A stretch of 64,000 bases of DNA. It comes from Labilibaculum sp. GTDB lineage: Bacteria > Bacteroidota > Bacteroidia > Bacteroidales > Marinifilaceae. The translations under genes were made by a program, and so were the position numbers. The DNA lies in assembly GCF_963664555.1 (NCBI RefSeq), contig NZ_OY761461.1, positions 3,823,769-3,887,768 on the forward strand. Direction: 5' to 3'. Shown here piece by piece: positions 42,784 through 52,615 of this stretch (positions are counted from its first letter, which is position 1; every line of letters begins with the position of its first letter). The notes below the pieces were generated by a model. The model saw only the letters and a list, made by a program, of their open reading frames with translations, searched no databases and was not told the DNA's origin.

Positions 42784-45700
42784 TTAGAAGTTAACACTTA
42801 AACCAAAACTATATGTTTTCGACAATGGATAAACTGTACCTCCCTGTCTTCCAATACCAGCTGTTTCCGGATCCATCGTTTTAGATAAATTAGTAATTGT
42901 CAACAGGTTTTCTCCGGAAACATATAATCTTAAGTTTTGTAATCCTACCCGGCTAACCAATGCCTTAGGAAATGTATATCCAATTTGAAGATTTTTCAAA
43001 CGCATATATGAAGCATCTTGCAGGTATCTAGTTTGAGTTTTATGGTTTTTATTATTAAAAAGCGGACGAGGGTAATATGAATCTGTGTTTAAACCCAGAG
43101 GATGATTAACATCATCACGGAAATAATCCAAATGCTCTGTCATTGCAGTAGACCACCATTGACCGCTACCTGTTGCTCCCCAAAAAACCATACTATTTTC
43201 TCCCGGATCAAAATCACGTTTCAGAACACCTTGCCAAAACATCTGCACATCAAATCCTTTCCATGCTGCATCTAAATTAATACCAGTAAGATAGCGAGGT
43301 GTATTGTTTCCAATCTTTTTCAAATCTCCCATATCATTCATGGTATTACTTCCATTATCAATTTTACCATCGCCATTAATATCTGCATACATAATATCTC
43401 CAGCAGCCCAGCTACTTCCCAAAGCAGTCTGTCCGCCATCGGTTAACGCAGCTAAATGAGCATTCATTTCATCATCCGTTTTGGCGATTCCAATGGTTGT
43501 ATAACCATAAATATCACCAGTTAATTCACCACTACGATACTGACCTAAATCTCCTGTTCTATTAGGATATTTTAAAATCTTAGTTTGAGAATCAGAAATA
43601 TTTAGACGAACGCCATAGCTAAAGTCACCCTTTTTATCTCTCCATTGCAATGCCAATTCCCAACCATAGGTTTTTAAATCTGTATTATTTGTTTTTGGCA
43701 CACCTATACCTAAAATTGCAGGCAACTCTATACCAGGACCAACCATATTCTCCGTTTTCCTTTCAAAGTAATCAAAGGATCCGTTTAATCGGTTACTCAA
43801 CATCCCAAAATCCACCCCAAAGTTCGTGGTTTTAATTTTTTCCCAAGTCAAACTTGTAGAGATTAAACCTGGTACTGAAGCCGTATTTGGTTTGGCTCCA
43901 TTAATTAACCACATACCATTGGAAGCACCAGTATTAAGAGTCTGATACGTAGGATACCAATTAGTTGTATTCTGATTTGATAAAACACCATAAGACCCTC
44001 TAAGTTTTAAAGTCCCTAAATAGTCAACTAAAGGACTCCAAAAATCTTCACGAGCAATATTCCATCCCAATGAAAAAGAAGGTGTCCAAATCCATCTTTT
44101 ATCAACTCTGAAACGTGAAGTACCATCATACCTCAAGTTAAATTCTGCAAGATATTTACCCTCAAAATCATAATTAACTCTACTAAAAAATCCTGCAGTT
44201 GCCCATTCCTGATATTGTCCCATCATAGAGTAATTCTCTTTGTTGGTCGTTAAATCTAAAACAGGCATATCCAAATTAACCATATCAGTGCGTTGTGCAC
44301 TCATTTTACGATATTTCATTTGCTCTGACTGGAAACCCAATTTTCCAGCAAGCGTATGTTTACCGAACTCTTTCGTATAATTTGTGTAAATATTTGGGTT
44401 CAGGAATGTAGATTTATATGCATATTCATACACCTGTTCATTCCCAGGACTTGTAATAGCTTTATATGTTTGTTCCGGATCATCTTGCTTATGAGCATAC
44501 ACTCTTTTTTGATCCCAATGTGTCCAGTTATTATCAGTACTGATATTCATCTCCCCGATAATATTCCAATCTTTTGCAGGTGTAAATGTGGCTCTAAATT
44601 GTTGTGTCAATTTATCGTTTTGTTCCTTTTGACGTCCACCTTCCGACATGGTCTGAATGTAATTAATATCTGACATATAATAGCCGTTAGGATCTGCAAC
44701 AGGTCTTACTGGTCGTGCTCTCCGTAAAATATTGTCATAAAAACCATCATTCATATTAGTAGGTCTTCCGTATTCTGCACGAACAAAACGATTTGAATAA
44801 TCGATTTTAACATATTTAGACAACTCCGCAGAAATCTTTCCCGTTAAATTAAATCTATCATAACTTTCTGTGCCATAACGCATAAAGCCATCTTGCGTCA
44901 TGTAATTTGAAGAAACATAATAAGTAACACCCTTGCTTCCTCCACTTATACTCATATTGTGTTCTTGTGAAGGAGACCAATGTTTATAATACTCTTTTAA
45001 CCAATCTACATTACCATATGTATAGTCATAATTCCACTTACCTCCACTACCAGGATAAGCAACATCTGTGGGATCTAATTCTCCCTTATAATAACTATGT
45101 ACCAAATTTTTATAATCATCACTATACAAATGCGAGTTAGATACGTTAAAATTGGCATCATCATAAAAGTTCACAAACTCCCATGAATTTTGCATATCCG
45201 GAAGTAATACCGGTGTACTGAATCTAAAACTGTTATTGTAATTAATAACAGTTTTACCTTCTTTTCCTCTCTTTGTGGTTACCAAAACTACACCAAATGG
45301 TGCACGAGAACCATAAATCGAAGATGCTGCAGCATCCTTCAATACTGATATACTTTCTATATCCTGAGGATTAATGGTATTGATATCACCCTCCATTCCA
45401 TCAATTAAAATCAATGGATCTCCATTTGAATCATCGCCAATTGTTGCAATCCCTCTAATATTAATAGATTTTTTAGCATTTAATTCTCCTCCATTACCAC
45501 TATTTGAGATATTTAATCCTGGAATTAAACCTTGTAAAGCCTGAACAGCATTAGCCACCGGCCTTTCTTTCAAATCTTCGGCATTGGCAGTTGCAACAGA
45601 TCCGGTAACATTTACTTTCTTTTGTGTACCAAAACCAACTACAACCACCTCATCAAGCTTAGTGATATCTTCCTTAAGCGTAACATTAATTGCTGTTTTC

Positions 45701-46011
45701 CCTTCAGGCGAAATCGTTTGAGCAACAAAACCCAAATAAGAAAAAACCAAAGTACCATCTTGAGGAACCTCTAAAACAAAGTGACCATCAAAATCGGTAA
45801 TTACACCAATAGTTGTATTTTTCACAACAACATTAACTCCAATTAAGGCTTCCCCAGAAGTATCGGTGACTTTACCTGTAATCGTTTGCATTTCTTGCGC
45901 CTGAACATTAAATGAATTAATTATCAGCATAATTAAAATAGCTGCAGAAAACAAAGGTTTTCTTCCCCCTATTTTTCTACATTTTAATAAAATATTAAAT
46001 ACTTCCTTCAT
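42784..46011 (-). CDS. SusC-like TonB-dependent glycan transporter
   Basis: A 1075-residue RagA/SusC protein. Signal peptide (residues ~15-38, ending FNVQAQ), then a carboxypeptidase-D-like domain (~42-120: ITGKVTDTSGEALIGVNVVV), a TonB-box-like stretch LDEVVVVGFGTQKKVNVTG (~128-146), a plug with NIRGIATIG and LVTTKRGKEGKT (~185-255), and the 22-stranded barrel to a terminal Phe (FGLSVNF). The family calcium-like insert DINGDGKIDNG is present (~865). It imports oligosaccharides bound by the neighbouring SusD with energy from TonB-ExbBD. Divergent from the HTCS gene. Confidence 0.94.
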   Translation of the reverse strand: MKEVFNILLKCRKIGGRKPLFSAAILIMLIINSFNVQAQEMQTITGKVTDTSGEALIGVNVVVKNTTIGVITDFDGHFVLEVPQDGTLVFSYLGFVAQTISPEGKTAINVTLKEDITKLDEVVVVGFGTQKKVNVTGSVATANAEDLKERPVANAVQALQGLIPGLNISNSGNGGELNAKKSINIRGIATIGDDSNGDPLILIDGMEGDINTINPQDIESISVLKDAAASSIYGSRAPFGVVLVTTKRGKEGKTVINYNNSFRFSTPVLLPDMQNSWEFVNFYDDANFNVSNSHLYSDDYKNLVHSYYKGELDPTDVAYPGSGGKWNYDYTYGNVDWLKEYYKHWSPSQEHNMSISGGSKGVTYYVSSNYMTQDGFMRYGTESYDRFNLTGKISAELSKYVKIDYSNRFVRAEYGRPTNMNDGFYDNILRRARPVRPVADPNGYYMSDINYIQTMSEGGRQKEQNDKLTQQFRATFTPAKDWNIIGEMNISTDNNWTHWDQKRVYAHKQDDPEQTYKAITSPGNEQVYEYAYKSTFLNPNIYTNYTKEFGKHTLAGKLGFQSEQMKYRKMSAQRTDMVNLDMPVLDLTTNKENYSMMGQYQEWATAGFFSRVNYDFEGKYLAEFNLRYDGTSRFRVDKRWIWTPSFSLGWNIAREDFWSPLVDYLGTLKLRGSYGVLSNQNTTNWYPTYQTLNTGASNGMWLINGAKPNTASVPGLISTSLTWEKIKTTNFGVDFGMLSNRLNGSFDYFERKTENMVGPGIELPAILGIGVPKTNNTDLKTYGWELALQWRDKKGDFSYGVRLNISDSQTKILKYPNRTGDLGQYRSGELTGDIYGYTTIGIAKTDDEMNAHLAALTDGGQTALGSSWAAGDIMYADINGDGKIDNGSNTMNDMGDLKKIGNNTPRYLTGINLDAAWKGFDVQMFWQGVLKRDFDPGENSMVFWGATGSGQWWSTAMTEHLDYFRDDVNHPLGLNTDSYYPRPLFNNKNHKTQTRYLQDASYMRLKNLQIGYTFPKALVSRVGLQNLRLYVSGENLLTITNLSKTMDPETAGIGRQGGTVYPLSKTYSFGLSVNF

Positions 46012-46444
46012 TACGATATAGATTAGTTAATTTTTCCATTGATATTGTTTTCCAACAAAAACTTTAAACCCAAATGTTTCATCAAATAAAAATTTGGATT
46101 CCAAATAAAATTTCTTCTAAAACTGCATTCTTTCATAGGCCTCATTTCTTTATTAGGTTATTTTTAAAAATTAGGTTCCGTAAATTTGATCTTATAAATT
46201 GTAAAGAAAGTTTAGGTATCATTCTTAAAGGTTTGAATTTAAACCACCGCCCAGATTAAGCGCAAAAAGGCATGTAACGAACGATTATTCTACCTCTTTG
46301 AATGATATGTCACCCTGTGGAAAAAACTTAAATTTTGCAACCTTCAAATAAAAAATTGGTGCACTTTTTATATTAAGTTTGTGTAATAACTGGTTGAATT
46401 AAGATGTCCGTTGTTAATAGATTTTAATCACAGAGAGCTACAAA
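46012..46444. other. Divergent promoter region between susC and HTCS genes
   Basis: A 433-bp gene-free region that must hold the promoters of the SusCD operon (minus) and the HTCS gene (plus) and probably the HTCS DNA-binding sites. It is AT-rich. A 61-codon open frame at 46074-46259 has no family resemblance or usable leader and I do not credit it. Two TAnnTTTG boxes occur on the plus strand (46181-46188 and 46373-46380). Confidence 0.6.
46355..46380 (+). promoter_or_regulatory. Candidate Bacteroidota promoter of the HTCS gene
   Basis: TAAGTTTG (46373-46380) fits the -7 box TAnnTTTG. TTG at 46355-46357 is a possible -33 element, although the 15-base spacing is shorter than the usual ~19-20. 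It would give a leader of ~60 bases before the ATG. Confidence 0.35.
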
Positions 46445-49400
46445 ATGATCAACATTTCAAACTATAAACTGCCCAAAATAAAAATCAACAGATTAATTTT
46501 TCAAGTCATTGTCGGCCTGTTACAGTTCATTATTTTTAATGTCCAAAGTCAGAACAATATTAGGGTTTCTCAACTGCCAATAATGGATCAATTACCCTCC
46601 AATTCTGTTCATCGAATTTTTCAGGATAGCGAAGGGTATATTTGGTTTGGAACTCCCGAAGGACTGTGCAGATATGATGGCAATAGAATAAAAATTTTCA
46701 GATCAGATATTTATTCTCCAAACTTATTTGCCAGTAACGAAATTTCCTGTATCGCTGAAGACAACAATAATAACCTTTGGATAGGAACGAATGAAGGTTT
46801 AAGTATTCTAAACAGAAACACCTATCAAATTAAAACTCATCCTGATAGTATATTGCAATCGATGGTCATTCGTGATATATTAATTGGCAGTGATAGTACC
46901 ATTTGGGTTGGAGCATCAAATGCTGTGTACAGATACAATCCTGATTTTTCAAGAAAAAAAAGATATACGCATAATCAGAATGACTCAAAATCAATTCCTA
47001 ATGGCGGAATTAATAAACTTTTTGAAGATTCATATCATAATATCTGGTTAACGCTATGGGAAGAAGGATTACATAAATATGATACGGAAAGTGATCGATT
47101 TATCCAATACCCTAAAATTGGACGTACAAACAATCCATTTAAAATATTTCAGGATAATCAGAATAATTACTGGATAGGTACCTGGAATGATGGCTTGTAT
47201 AAGTTTACCCCTAATGCAAAAAATGATGATTTGTATACACAAATAACAATTCCTAAGACGAATTATTCTGAAGAAGAAGAAACCTTCTTTAGCTTTACTC
47301 AGGACGATAATGTTGAATATATTTGGTCAATGTCTCTGTCTGGATTAAGTACATATATGTATGACAAATCAGGTGATCTTATTCCTGTCAACACACAAGA
47401 ATTACTTAAAAACACCAACAATATTTTTAGTGAAATTATAAAAGACAGAGATGGTAGTTTATGGATTGGAGCCTTTAGCGAAGGGGTGTTTAAAATTGAT
47501 TTTGACAAACCTGCAATTAGTAATTTCCCAACAGATGTTCTTAATACCAAAAACAACATAGCCCCCTCTTTCACCTCAATATGTGTTGATAACGATAAGG
47601 ATATTTGGGTAAACCAAAATAGGTTAGGTCTATTTATATATTCACCAGAAACGAAAACAATTAGATACTTCACAGAATTCGAAAAATTAAAAAACATACC
47701 GGAATTACTCAAAACGAATAACATCATCTATATTTCAAGCCTAAATGAAATATGGATAACAAATGATCAAAACACGAAAATTGTAAAAATTAAAAAAAAG
47801 GGATCTGACATTACTTCTCTAAAAGAAAGCTTTCTAAATAATACATACAAAGCCCCTGGTCAGATAAATCATATTTTTGAAGATAATAAGTCTAATATCT
47901 GGATTGGAACCAAGAACGCCTTATTTGTTCAACCAAGAGGATCTGAGAATATATTTCTGATAAATAAGAAAATCGGTTCAATAAACGAAATAACGCAGGA
48001 TACAAATGATAACTTATGGATAATCTCTAATAATAAAGGAATATATAAAATAGCTATCCCGCAAATAGTAACAGAAGATGAAATTTCCAATTTAGAAATC
48101 GAAAACATTCAAAGTGAATTATTGAGTGACCATATCCAATCCATTACTGCCGATTTGAGTGAAAACATTTGGATTGGCACAAAAGAAGGTAGTTTAATTG
48201 CATACAATGCTACTGATAAATCATTTACAAACAGAACTGTAGATTGCGGATTAAAAGGAGAGGCCATTTTAGATATTATTTCAGACAAATACAATAATAT
48301 TTGGATTACTACCTATAAAAGAATAATAGAATTTAATCCAAAAAACAATGCCTATTTTGTCTATTCAGCCTCTGATGGAGTTCAAATCAATTCTCATCTC
48401 AAAGGATCATTCTGTAAAACAACTGATTCAAAATATATATACATAGGTGGAAACAGAGGATACTCACGTTTTATCCCTTCGGAAAATTTAAACTCCCCAC
48501 TAACTAAAGTTCAAACAAAAATTACAGACATAAAAGTACAGAACAAATCGATTCTTAGCCAGAACAGTGAAGTTAAATTCAATTTCAAGAATAACTCTCT
48601 TGTTTTAAGACCAGAGGATAAAAACATTGAAATTTATTTTTCGACTCTCGACTATATAAATGCAAAAAAAATAAAGTATGCATATAAATTGGAAGGAGTA
48701 GATAATGATTGGGTTTATCCTAAAAACGACAGACAATTTGCGGTTTACAATCAATTAAAAAAAGGACATTACACTTTCTGTATTAAAGCTACTGATGCAC
48801 ATAACCTATGGAGTACTAACATCACAAAACTTACGATTGACCGTAAACCGGCATACTATGAAACAAACATTGCATACCTCCTGTATTTTTTGTTTTTCAC
48901 TCTAGGAATATTCCTGCTGTTCAAAATAATTCTGGGCAGAAGTAAATTGAAAAATGAAGTAAAAATCACCCAAATAGAGAAAAGCAAATCTGAGGAAATC
49001 ACCCAAACAAAACTAAAATATTTTACAAATATTTCTCATGACCTGTTAACACCCTTAACGATAATAAATTGTTTGATAGATGATATTGAAACCACAGTTC
49101 AAAAAAACATGCCCGAATTTGGAATTATACGATCGAACATTGTCAGACTCAAAAGATTACTTCAGCAAATACTTGATTACAGAAAAGTGGAAGGTGGTAA
49201 AATGGAATTGCGTGTTGCAAAGGCGGACATTTCATCCTTTATAAATAATATCTGTTACAACCACTTTATACCAATGTTTGATAAAAAAAATATTCTATTT
49301 GAATTAAATTCAACACCTCAAGAAATAAGCGCCTATTTTGATGCCGATAAAATGGATAAAATCCTGTTTAATCTTCTATCAAATGCTTTTAAATATACCC

Positions 49401-50539
49401 CTAGAGATGGAAAAATTATTGTTGAGCTTACTCTTCTCATCAGAGAAAATACAGAATTTATTTCGATTAAAGTATCAGATACAGGCATAGGAATTCAACC
49501 CGAAGATATTGAACATATCTTTCAGCGATTTTATAATAACAAAACAACTGATGTAAGCGAAACAAATGGGATTGGCTTATCTCTGACAAAAGATTTAGTA
49601 GAACTTCATCACGGGAAAATATCCGTTAACAGCATACCAAAAACAGGTTCCACATTCTGCATAGAGATTCCTATTGATAAAAAAAGTTATACAATTGAAG
49701 AAATATATCCGGAAGCACAAAGTTTAGATTTAAATAATATAGATGATAAACTTCAGGAATATCCGGAAACATCTTCAAAAATCAGCAACATAAATATCCT
49801 GGTGGTTGAAGACAATGTTGAACTACTTAAAATAATTCAAAAACGCCTGCTCAAATCTTATAACGTATTAACGGCCCAAAATGGTTTAGAAGCTATTGAG
49901 CTTGTAAAATCAACGGATATAGATATAATTATTAGCGATGTAATGATGCCTGAAATGGATGGCCTCGAGTTGTGCCGAACACTAAAAAACAATATAGAAA
50001 CAAATCATATTTCGATTATTCTTCTTACCGCCAAAAACAGCATAGATGATCGTATTGAGTGTTATAATGCCGGAGCAAATGCCTACATCTCCAAACCTTT
50101 TGAAATAAATGTGTTACAGGCACGAATCCATAATTTCACTTTGCAAAAGAAACAGCAGCAGCAGGAATTTAAATCTAATCAAGAAATAAATATCTCTTCA
50201 TTAGATTATCCGTCAATGGATGAACAATTTTTAAAAAATGCCATTCTCATTATTGAAAAAAACTTAACGGAAACAGAGTTTGACATCAACTCTTTTGCCG
50301 GACAACTAAACCTATCCAAATCAACACTATATAGGAAAATTAAAACAATTACAGGATTATCGCCTATTGAATTTATTCGTAACATTAAACTAAAGCATGC
50401 CTCCAAAATGCTAAAATCAAGTCACATTAGCATTTCCGAAGTAGCATATTCTGTAGGGTTCTCGGATCCTAAATATTTTGCATCCTGCTTTAAAGCGGAG
50501 TTCAACATTACGCCAAGTGAATTTCAAAAAAAACAGTAA
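46445..50539 (+). CDS. Hybrid two-component system (HTCS) PUL regulator
   Basis: A 1364-residue one-protein two-component system. N-terminal signal/anchor (~18-36), two seven-bladed Reg_prop propellers in the periplasm (~45-725; repeated IWFGT, LWIGT, IWIGT motifs), a Y_Y_Y domain (~730-800), one membrane helix (~808-830), HisKA with His865 in NISHDLLTPLT, HATPase_c (~960-1085), a receiver (~1116-1228) with Asp ~1163 in IISDVMMPEMDG, and an AraC helix-turn-helix pair (~1275-1364). It would bind an oligosaccharide of the target glycan in the periplasm and activate the flanking PUL genes. Divergent from SusC, as usual for this class. Confidence 0.94.
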   Translation: MINISNYKLPKIKINRLIFQVIVGLLQFIIFNVQSQNNIRVSQLPIMDQLPSNSVHRIFQDSEGYIWFGTPEGLCRYDGNRIKIFRSDIYSPNLFASNEISCIAEDNNNNLWIGTNEGLSILNRNTYQIKTHPDSILQSMVIRDILIGSDSTIWVGASNAVYRYNPDFSRKKRYTHNQNDSKSIPNGGINKLFEDSYHNIWLTLWEEGLHKYDTESDRFIQYPKIGRTNNPFKIFQDNQNNYWIGTWNDGLYKFTPNAKNDDLYTQITIPKTNYSEEEETFFSFTQDDNVEYIWSMSLSGLSTYMYDKSGDLIPVNTQELLKNTNNIFSEIIKDRDGSLWIGAFSEGVFKIDFDKPAISNFPTDVLNTKNNIAPSFTSICVDNDKDIWVNQNRLGLFIYSPETKTIRYFTEFEKLKNIPELLKTNNIIYISSLNEIWITNDQNTKIVKIKKKGSDITSLKESFLNNTYKAPGQINHIFEDNKSNIWIGTKNALFVQPRGSENIFLINKKIGSINEITQDTNDNLWIISNNKGIYKIAIPQIVTEDEISNLEIENIQSELLSDHIQSITADLSENIWIGTKEGSLIAYNATDKSFTNRTVDCGLKGEAILDIISDKYNNIWITTYKRIIEFNPKNNAYFVYSASDGVQINSHLKGSFCKTTDSKYIYIGGNRGYSRFIPSENLNSPLTKVQTKITDIKVQNKSILSQNSEVKFNFKNNSLVLRPEDKNIEIYFSTLDYINAKKIKYAYKLEGVDNDWVYPKNDRQFAVYNQLKKGHYTFCIKATDAHNLWSTNITKLTIDRKPAYYETNIAYLLYFLFFTLGIFLLFKIILGRSKLKNEVKITQIEKSKSEEITQTKLKYFTNISHDLLTPLTIINCLIDDIETTVQKNMPEFGIIRSNIVRLKRLLQQILDYRKVEGGKMELRVAKADISSFINNICYNHFIPMFDKKNILFELNSTPQEISAYFDADKMDKILFNLLSNAFKYTPRDGKIIVELTLLIRENTEFISIKVSDTGIGIQPEDIEHIFQRFYNNKTTDVSETNGIGLSLTKDLVELHHGKISVNSIPKTGSTFCIEIPIDKKSYTIEEIYPEAQSLDLNNIDDKLQEYPETSSKISNINILVVEDNVELLKIIQKRLLKSYNVLTAQNGLEAIELVKSTDIDIIISDVMMPEMDGLELCRTLKNNIETNHISIILLTAKNSIDDRIECYNAGANAYISKPFEINVLQARIHNFTLQKKQQQQEFKSNQEINISSLDYPSMDEQFLKNAILIIEKNLTETEFDINSFAGQLNLSKSTLYRKIKTITGLSPIEFIRNIKLKHASKMLKSSHISISEVAYSVGFSDPKYFASCFKAEFNITPSEFQKKQ

Positions 50540-51060
50540 TACCGATTGTGACTTATCCTGAAATAGTTTGACACAGAATTATGAACATTCTCCTTTTTCC
50601 TCAAACAGATGCTCTGTTCAGTTCTGAAAATGGTGTTTTCTTCTCCGTGTACCCTTGTGTCCTTTGTGGTCAGCTCTATTTAATTTCGGCTGTTAATCCC
50701 TGATTTTCAGTGTGCGGAGAACACGGAGTAGCACAGAGAGTGAATCGATTGATCCCGGTTGTCCCTAATTTGCAGGAATGCTGGCTTCTTTTTTCCTTTT
50801 AATTTACGAATTATAGAATTGTTGCTGATCTTATTAATGCATCAGCATATAAAATAACATCTATTGCGTAATAAATATCTAAGTCAGATGAATAGATTAT
50901 ATGATCTGCGAATTAAATTATAATATCAGCTGTAAGAATAATTATATCAGATGACATCTAATGTGTTATTTTATTCAGCAGAAGAAAGAATTTTATCATC
51001 TGATGATGTAATTTAATAAAATAATTATTGTGATGATTTAGCGGAGCACTTTAATTTATC
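50540..51060. other. Intergenic region between HTCS gene and IS element
   Basis: About 520 bases without a credible gene. The left third contains the inverted CTCCGTGT-type repeat pair listed separately and an IS-end-like phrase (CCTGAAATAGTTTGACAC at 50552-50569). The right part (50860-51040) is very AT-rich with many copies of ATCAGATGA/ATCTGATGA-like words. It looks like repeat debris or former mobile DNA. Confidence 0.45.
50639..50741. repeat. Inverted pair of CTCCGTGT / ACACGGAG dispersed repeats
   Basis: The left arm (50639-50671) contains CTCCGTGTACCCTTGTGTCC, and the right arm (50710-50741) contains the opposite-strand version GGAGAACACGGAG then TAGCACAGAG. Words of this type (cacGGAGaacacGGAG, ctcTGTGgt) are found as dispersed intergenic repeats in many Bacteroidota and other genomes. 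The GC content differs from the surroundings. Confidence 0.5.
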
Positions 51061-51123
51061 TGTAGTTTAGCCCCGAAAAAGACTGGAGTAAAATTTCAGA
51101 TTTAAAACAGTTAAATTTAGGGT

Positions 51124-51432
51124 ATGAAAAGACGTTGGACATTAGAAGAAAAACTAGCCATTTTAAGCGAGGCAGAAACTGGTAATGTAGTAGAAGTTTG
51201 TAGAAGGTATAATGTTAGTACTGGAGCTTTCTATAATTGGAAAAAGAAGTTCGATACTAAGGGAGAAGCTGGCTTAAGAGTTAAATATGATAACAGCAGT
51301 CCAGAGATGAAGAAAGCTGAGGAAGAGATTCGGATTCTACGCAAGCTTTTAGCAGACCGGGAAATAGAATTGGAAATTCAGAAAGAGCTTCTAAAAAAAA
51401 AGTTTGGAACAGACGATCCAAGAAAAATCTAG
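51124..51432 (+). CDS. IS3-family transposase OrfA
   Basis: A 102-residue helix-turn-helix protein. The N-terminal KRRWTLEEKLAILSEAETGN and CRRYNVSTGAFYNWKKKF (~24-42) form the DNA-binding domain, and the C-terminal leucine-zipper-like coiled coil (EEEIRILRKLLADREIELE) mediates multimerisation. Near the 3' end a run of nine A residues (51393-51401) offers an A-AAA-AAG slippery site; slipping by -1 there enters the OrfB frame, which is open across the junction. The full transposase is therefore probably the OrfAB fusion. Confidence 0.85.
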   Translation: MKRRWTLEEKLAILSEAETGNVVEVCRRYNVSTGAFYNWKKKFDTKGEAGLRVKYDNSSPEMKKAEEEIRILRKLLADREIELEIQKELLKKKFGTDDPRKI

Positions 51433-51473
51433 TAGATCGTTTCTTCGAAAAATATACTGCAAGTATCAAAGAT

Positions 51474-52331
51474 TTGTTAAAGTATGTAGGACTCTCTGAG
51501 AGTAGTTATTACTATAAAGAGAAGTTAAATGGCAGAAAAGGTGTTTTGCCTAGCAAGCAAACCAAGCATAGTAACGATGGCCTGGTTGAAGAAAGGACTG
51601 TTGTAGAAGCTATAAAAGGCGTATTGGAGCATGAGTTTATTGATTGTGGTTATCGAATAATGACAAAGTATCTTCAGCGTAAGGGTTATAAGATCAATCA
51701 CAAGAAAGTGTACAGAATAATGAGTAATACAGGACTTTTAAAGCCTAATTCAAGAATTAAAAGAAGTGGTGGTGGGCGCAAGTTCGTAAGATTTAGGAAG
51801 GTTCACACAAGCCATCCTATGGAGTGTCTTGAAATGGATATCAAGATGATTTGGATTCCCAATATGGGAAAGAACGCTTATCTTTTATCGATAATTGATG
51901 TTCATACTAGAAAAATATTAGGTTATACTTTTGCATTCAATGTAAAGCAAAAAGAGGTGATTGAATTATTATCAACAATTGTCGATGAATATCCAACTCC
52001 AGAATCTCTGATAATCAGATCTGATAATGGAAGTCAGTTTATTGCTCGTAATGTGAGAGATTACATTCATTTAGTCGGGTTTGAACAAGAATTTACTCAC
52101 GTGGCAACACCTGAAGAAAATGCGCATATTGAAGCATATCATGGTACTTTAAAGAGAGATATCTTTGACAGAGTCGATTATCGTACTTTCGGTGAAATAC
52201 AGCAGATTATAAAAAGATATGTGCCATTCTATAATAGTGAAAGATTACATGGTTTACTTGGGAGAATTACTCCAAATGAAAAGTGGAAGCAGGATCAGCA
52301 TTTAATTAAAAAGCTAGGGAAAATAGCTTAG
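51474..52331 (+). CDS. IS3-family transposase OrfB (DDE integrase)
   Basis: About 285 residues from a TTG at 51474, but the frame is open upstream to the slippery A-run in OrfA, so it is most likely made as an OrfAB fusion by -1 frameshifting. After a HTH_21-like region (GVLEHEFIDCGYRIMTKYL, KVYRIMSNTGLL) comes the retroviral-integrase-type core with the DDE triad: Asp in ECLEMDIKMIW, Asp in IIRSDNGSQF, and Glu in ENAHIEAYHGTLKRD. The tail FYNSERLHGLLGRITPNEKW is typical of IS3 OrfB. No internal stop or truncation. Confidence 0.88.
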   Translation: MLKYVGLSESSYYYKEKLNGRKGVLPSKQTKHSNDGLVEERTVVEAIKGVLEHEFIDCGYRIMTKYLQRKGYKINHKKVYRIMSNTGLLKPNSRIKRSGGGRKFVRFRKVHTSHPMECLEMDIKMIWIPNMGKNAYLLSIIDVHTRKILGYTFAFNVKQKEVIELLSTIVDEYPTPESLIIRSDNGSQFIARNVRDYIHLVGFEQEFTHVATPEENAHIEAYHGTLKRDIFDRVDYRTFGEIQQIIKRYVPFYNSERLHGLLGRITPNEKWKQDQHLIKKLGKIA

Positions 52332-52546
52332 TATTATTAAATTTTGACAGAGCCTAAATCGCTCTATAAAAATGAAAATTAAAAAATAGAATAAAACTCT
52401 AGGATATCAGGGGTCAAAACAATCTGCGGAAGAAAACAATTATTAAGTGAATATCTAAAAACGAAACAAAATCAGACTTTCTTTGTGGTGATGGTATTCA
52501 TTTAGTTCTGAGAACTCACTTTCGTTTATCCGTATACACGAGGAAA
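52332..52546. other. Intergenic region between IS element and GH35 terminator
   Basis: About 215 AT-rich bases beyond the IS. Apart from the putative right end of the element at its start, I see no gene or structured signal. Confidence 0.4.
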
Positions 52547-52586
52547 AAACAAAACCATTATTCCAGCTAAGGAATAATGGTTTTTA
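52547..52586 (-). terminator. Rho-independent terminator of the GH27-GH35 operon
   Basis: Perfect 13-bp stem AAACCATTATTCC (52552-52564) / GGAATAATGGTTT (52571-52583). Read on the minus strand it is followed by TGTTTTTTCC. It lies 30 bases past the GH35 stop codon. Confidence 0.85.
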
Positions 52587-52615
52587 CTGTTGTTCATCTT
52601 GTGTTTTTTCTGCTT

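Larger units (their letters stand above)
51061..52355 (+). mobile_element. IS3-family insertion sequence (boundaries approximate)
   Basis: Two overlapping-frame genes, OrfA and OrfB, with an A9 slippery run define an IS3-type element. Candidate ends are AGTTTAGCCCC near 51064 and GAGCCTAAAT near 52350, which are imperfect inverted complements; I could not identify a clean target duplication. Both ORFs are intact, so it may be active. It separates the HTCS gene from the GH35-side gene cluster of the PUL. Confidence 0.75.

Noticed and set aside
46074..46259. 61-codon open frame in the SusC-HTCS promoter region
   Set aside because: Composition is erratic, there is no leader or family resemblance, and the region is needed for two promoters.
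50860..51050. Possible CRISPR-like array from repeated ATCAGATGA/ATCTGATGA words
   Set aside because: The repeats are short, irregularly spaced and of variable sequence; no cas genes are nearby.
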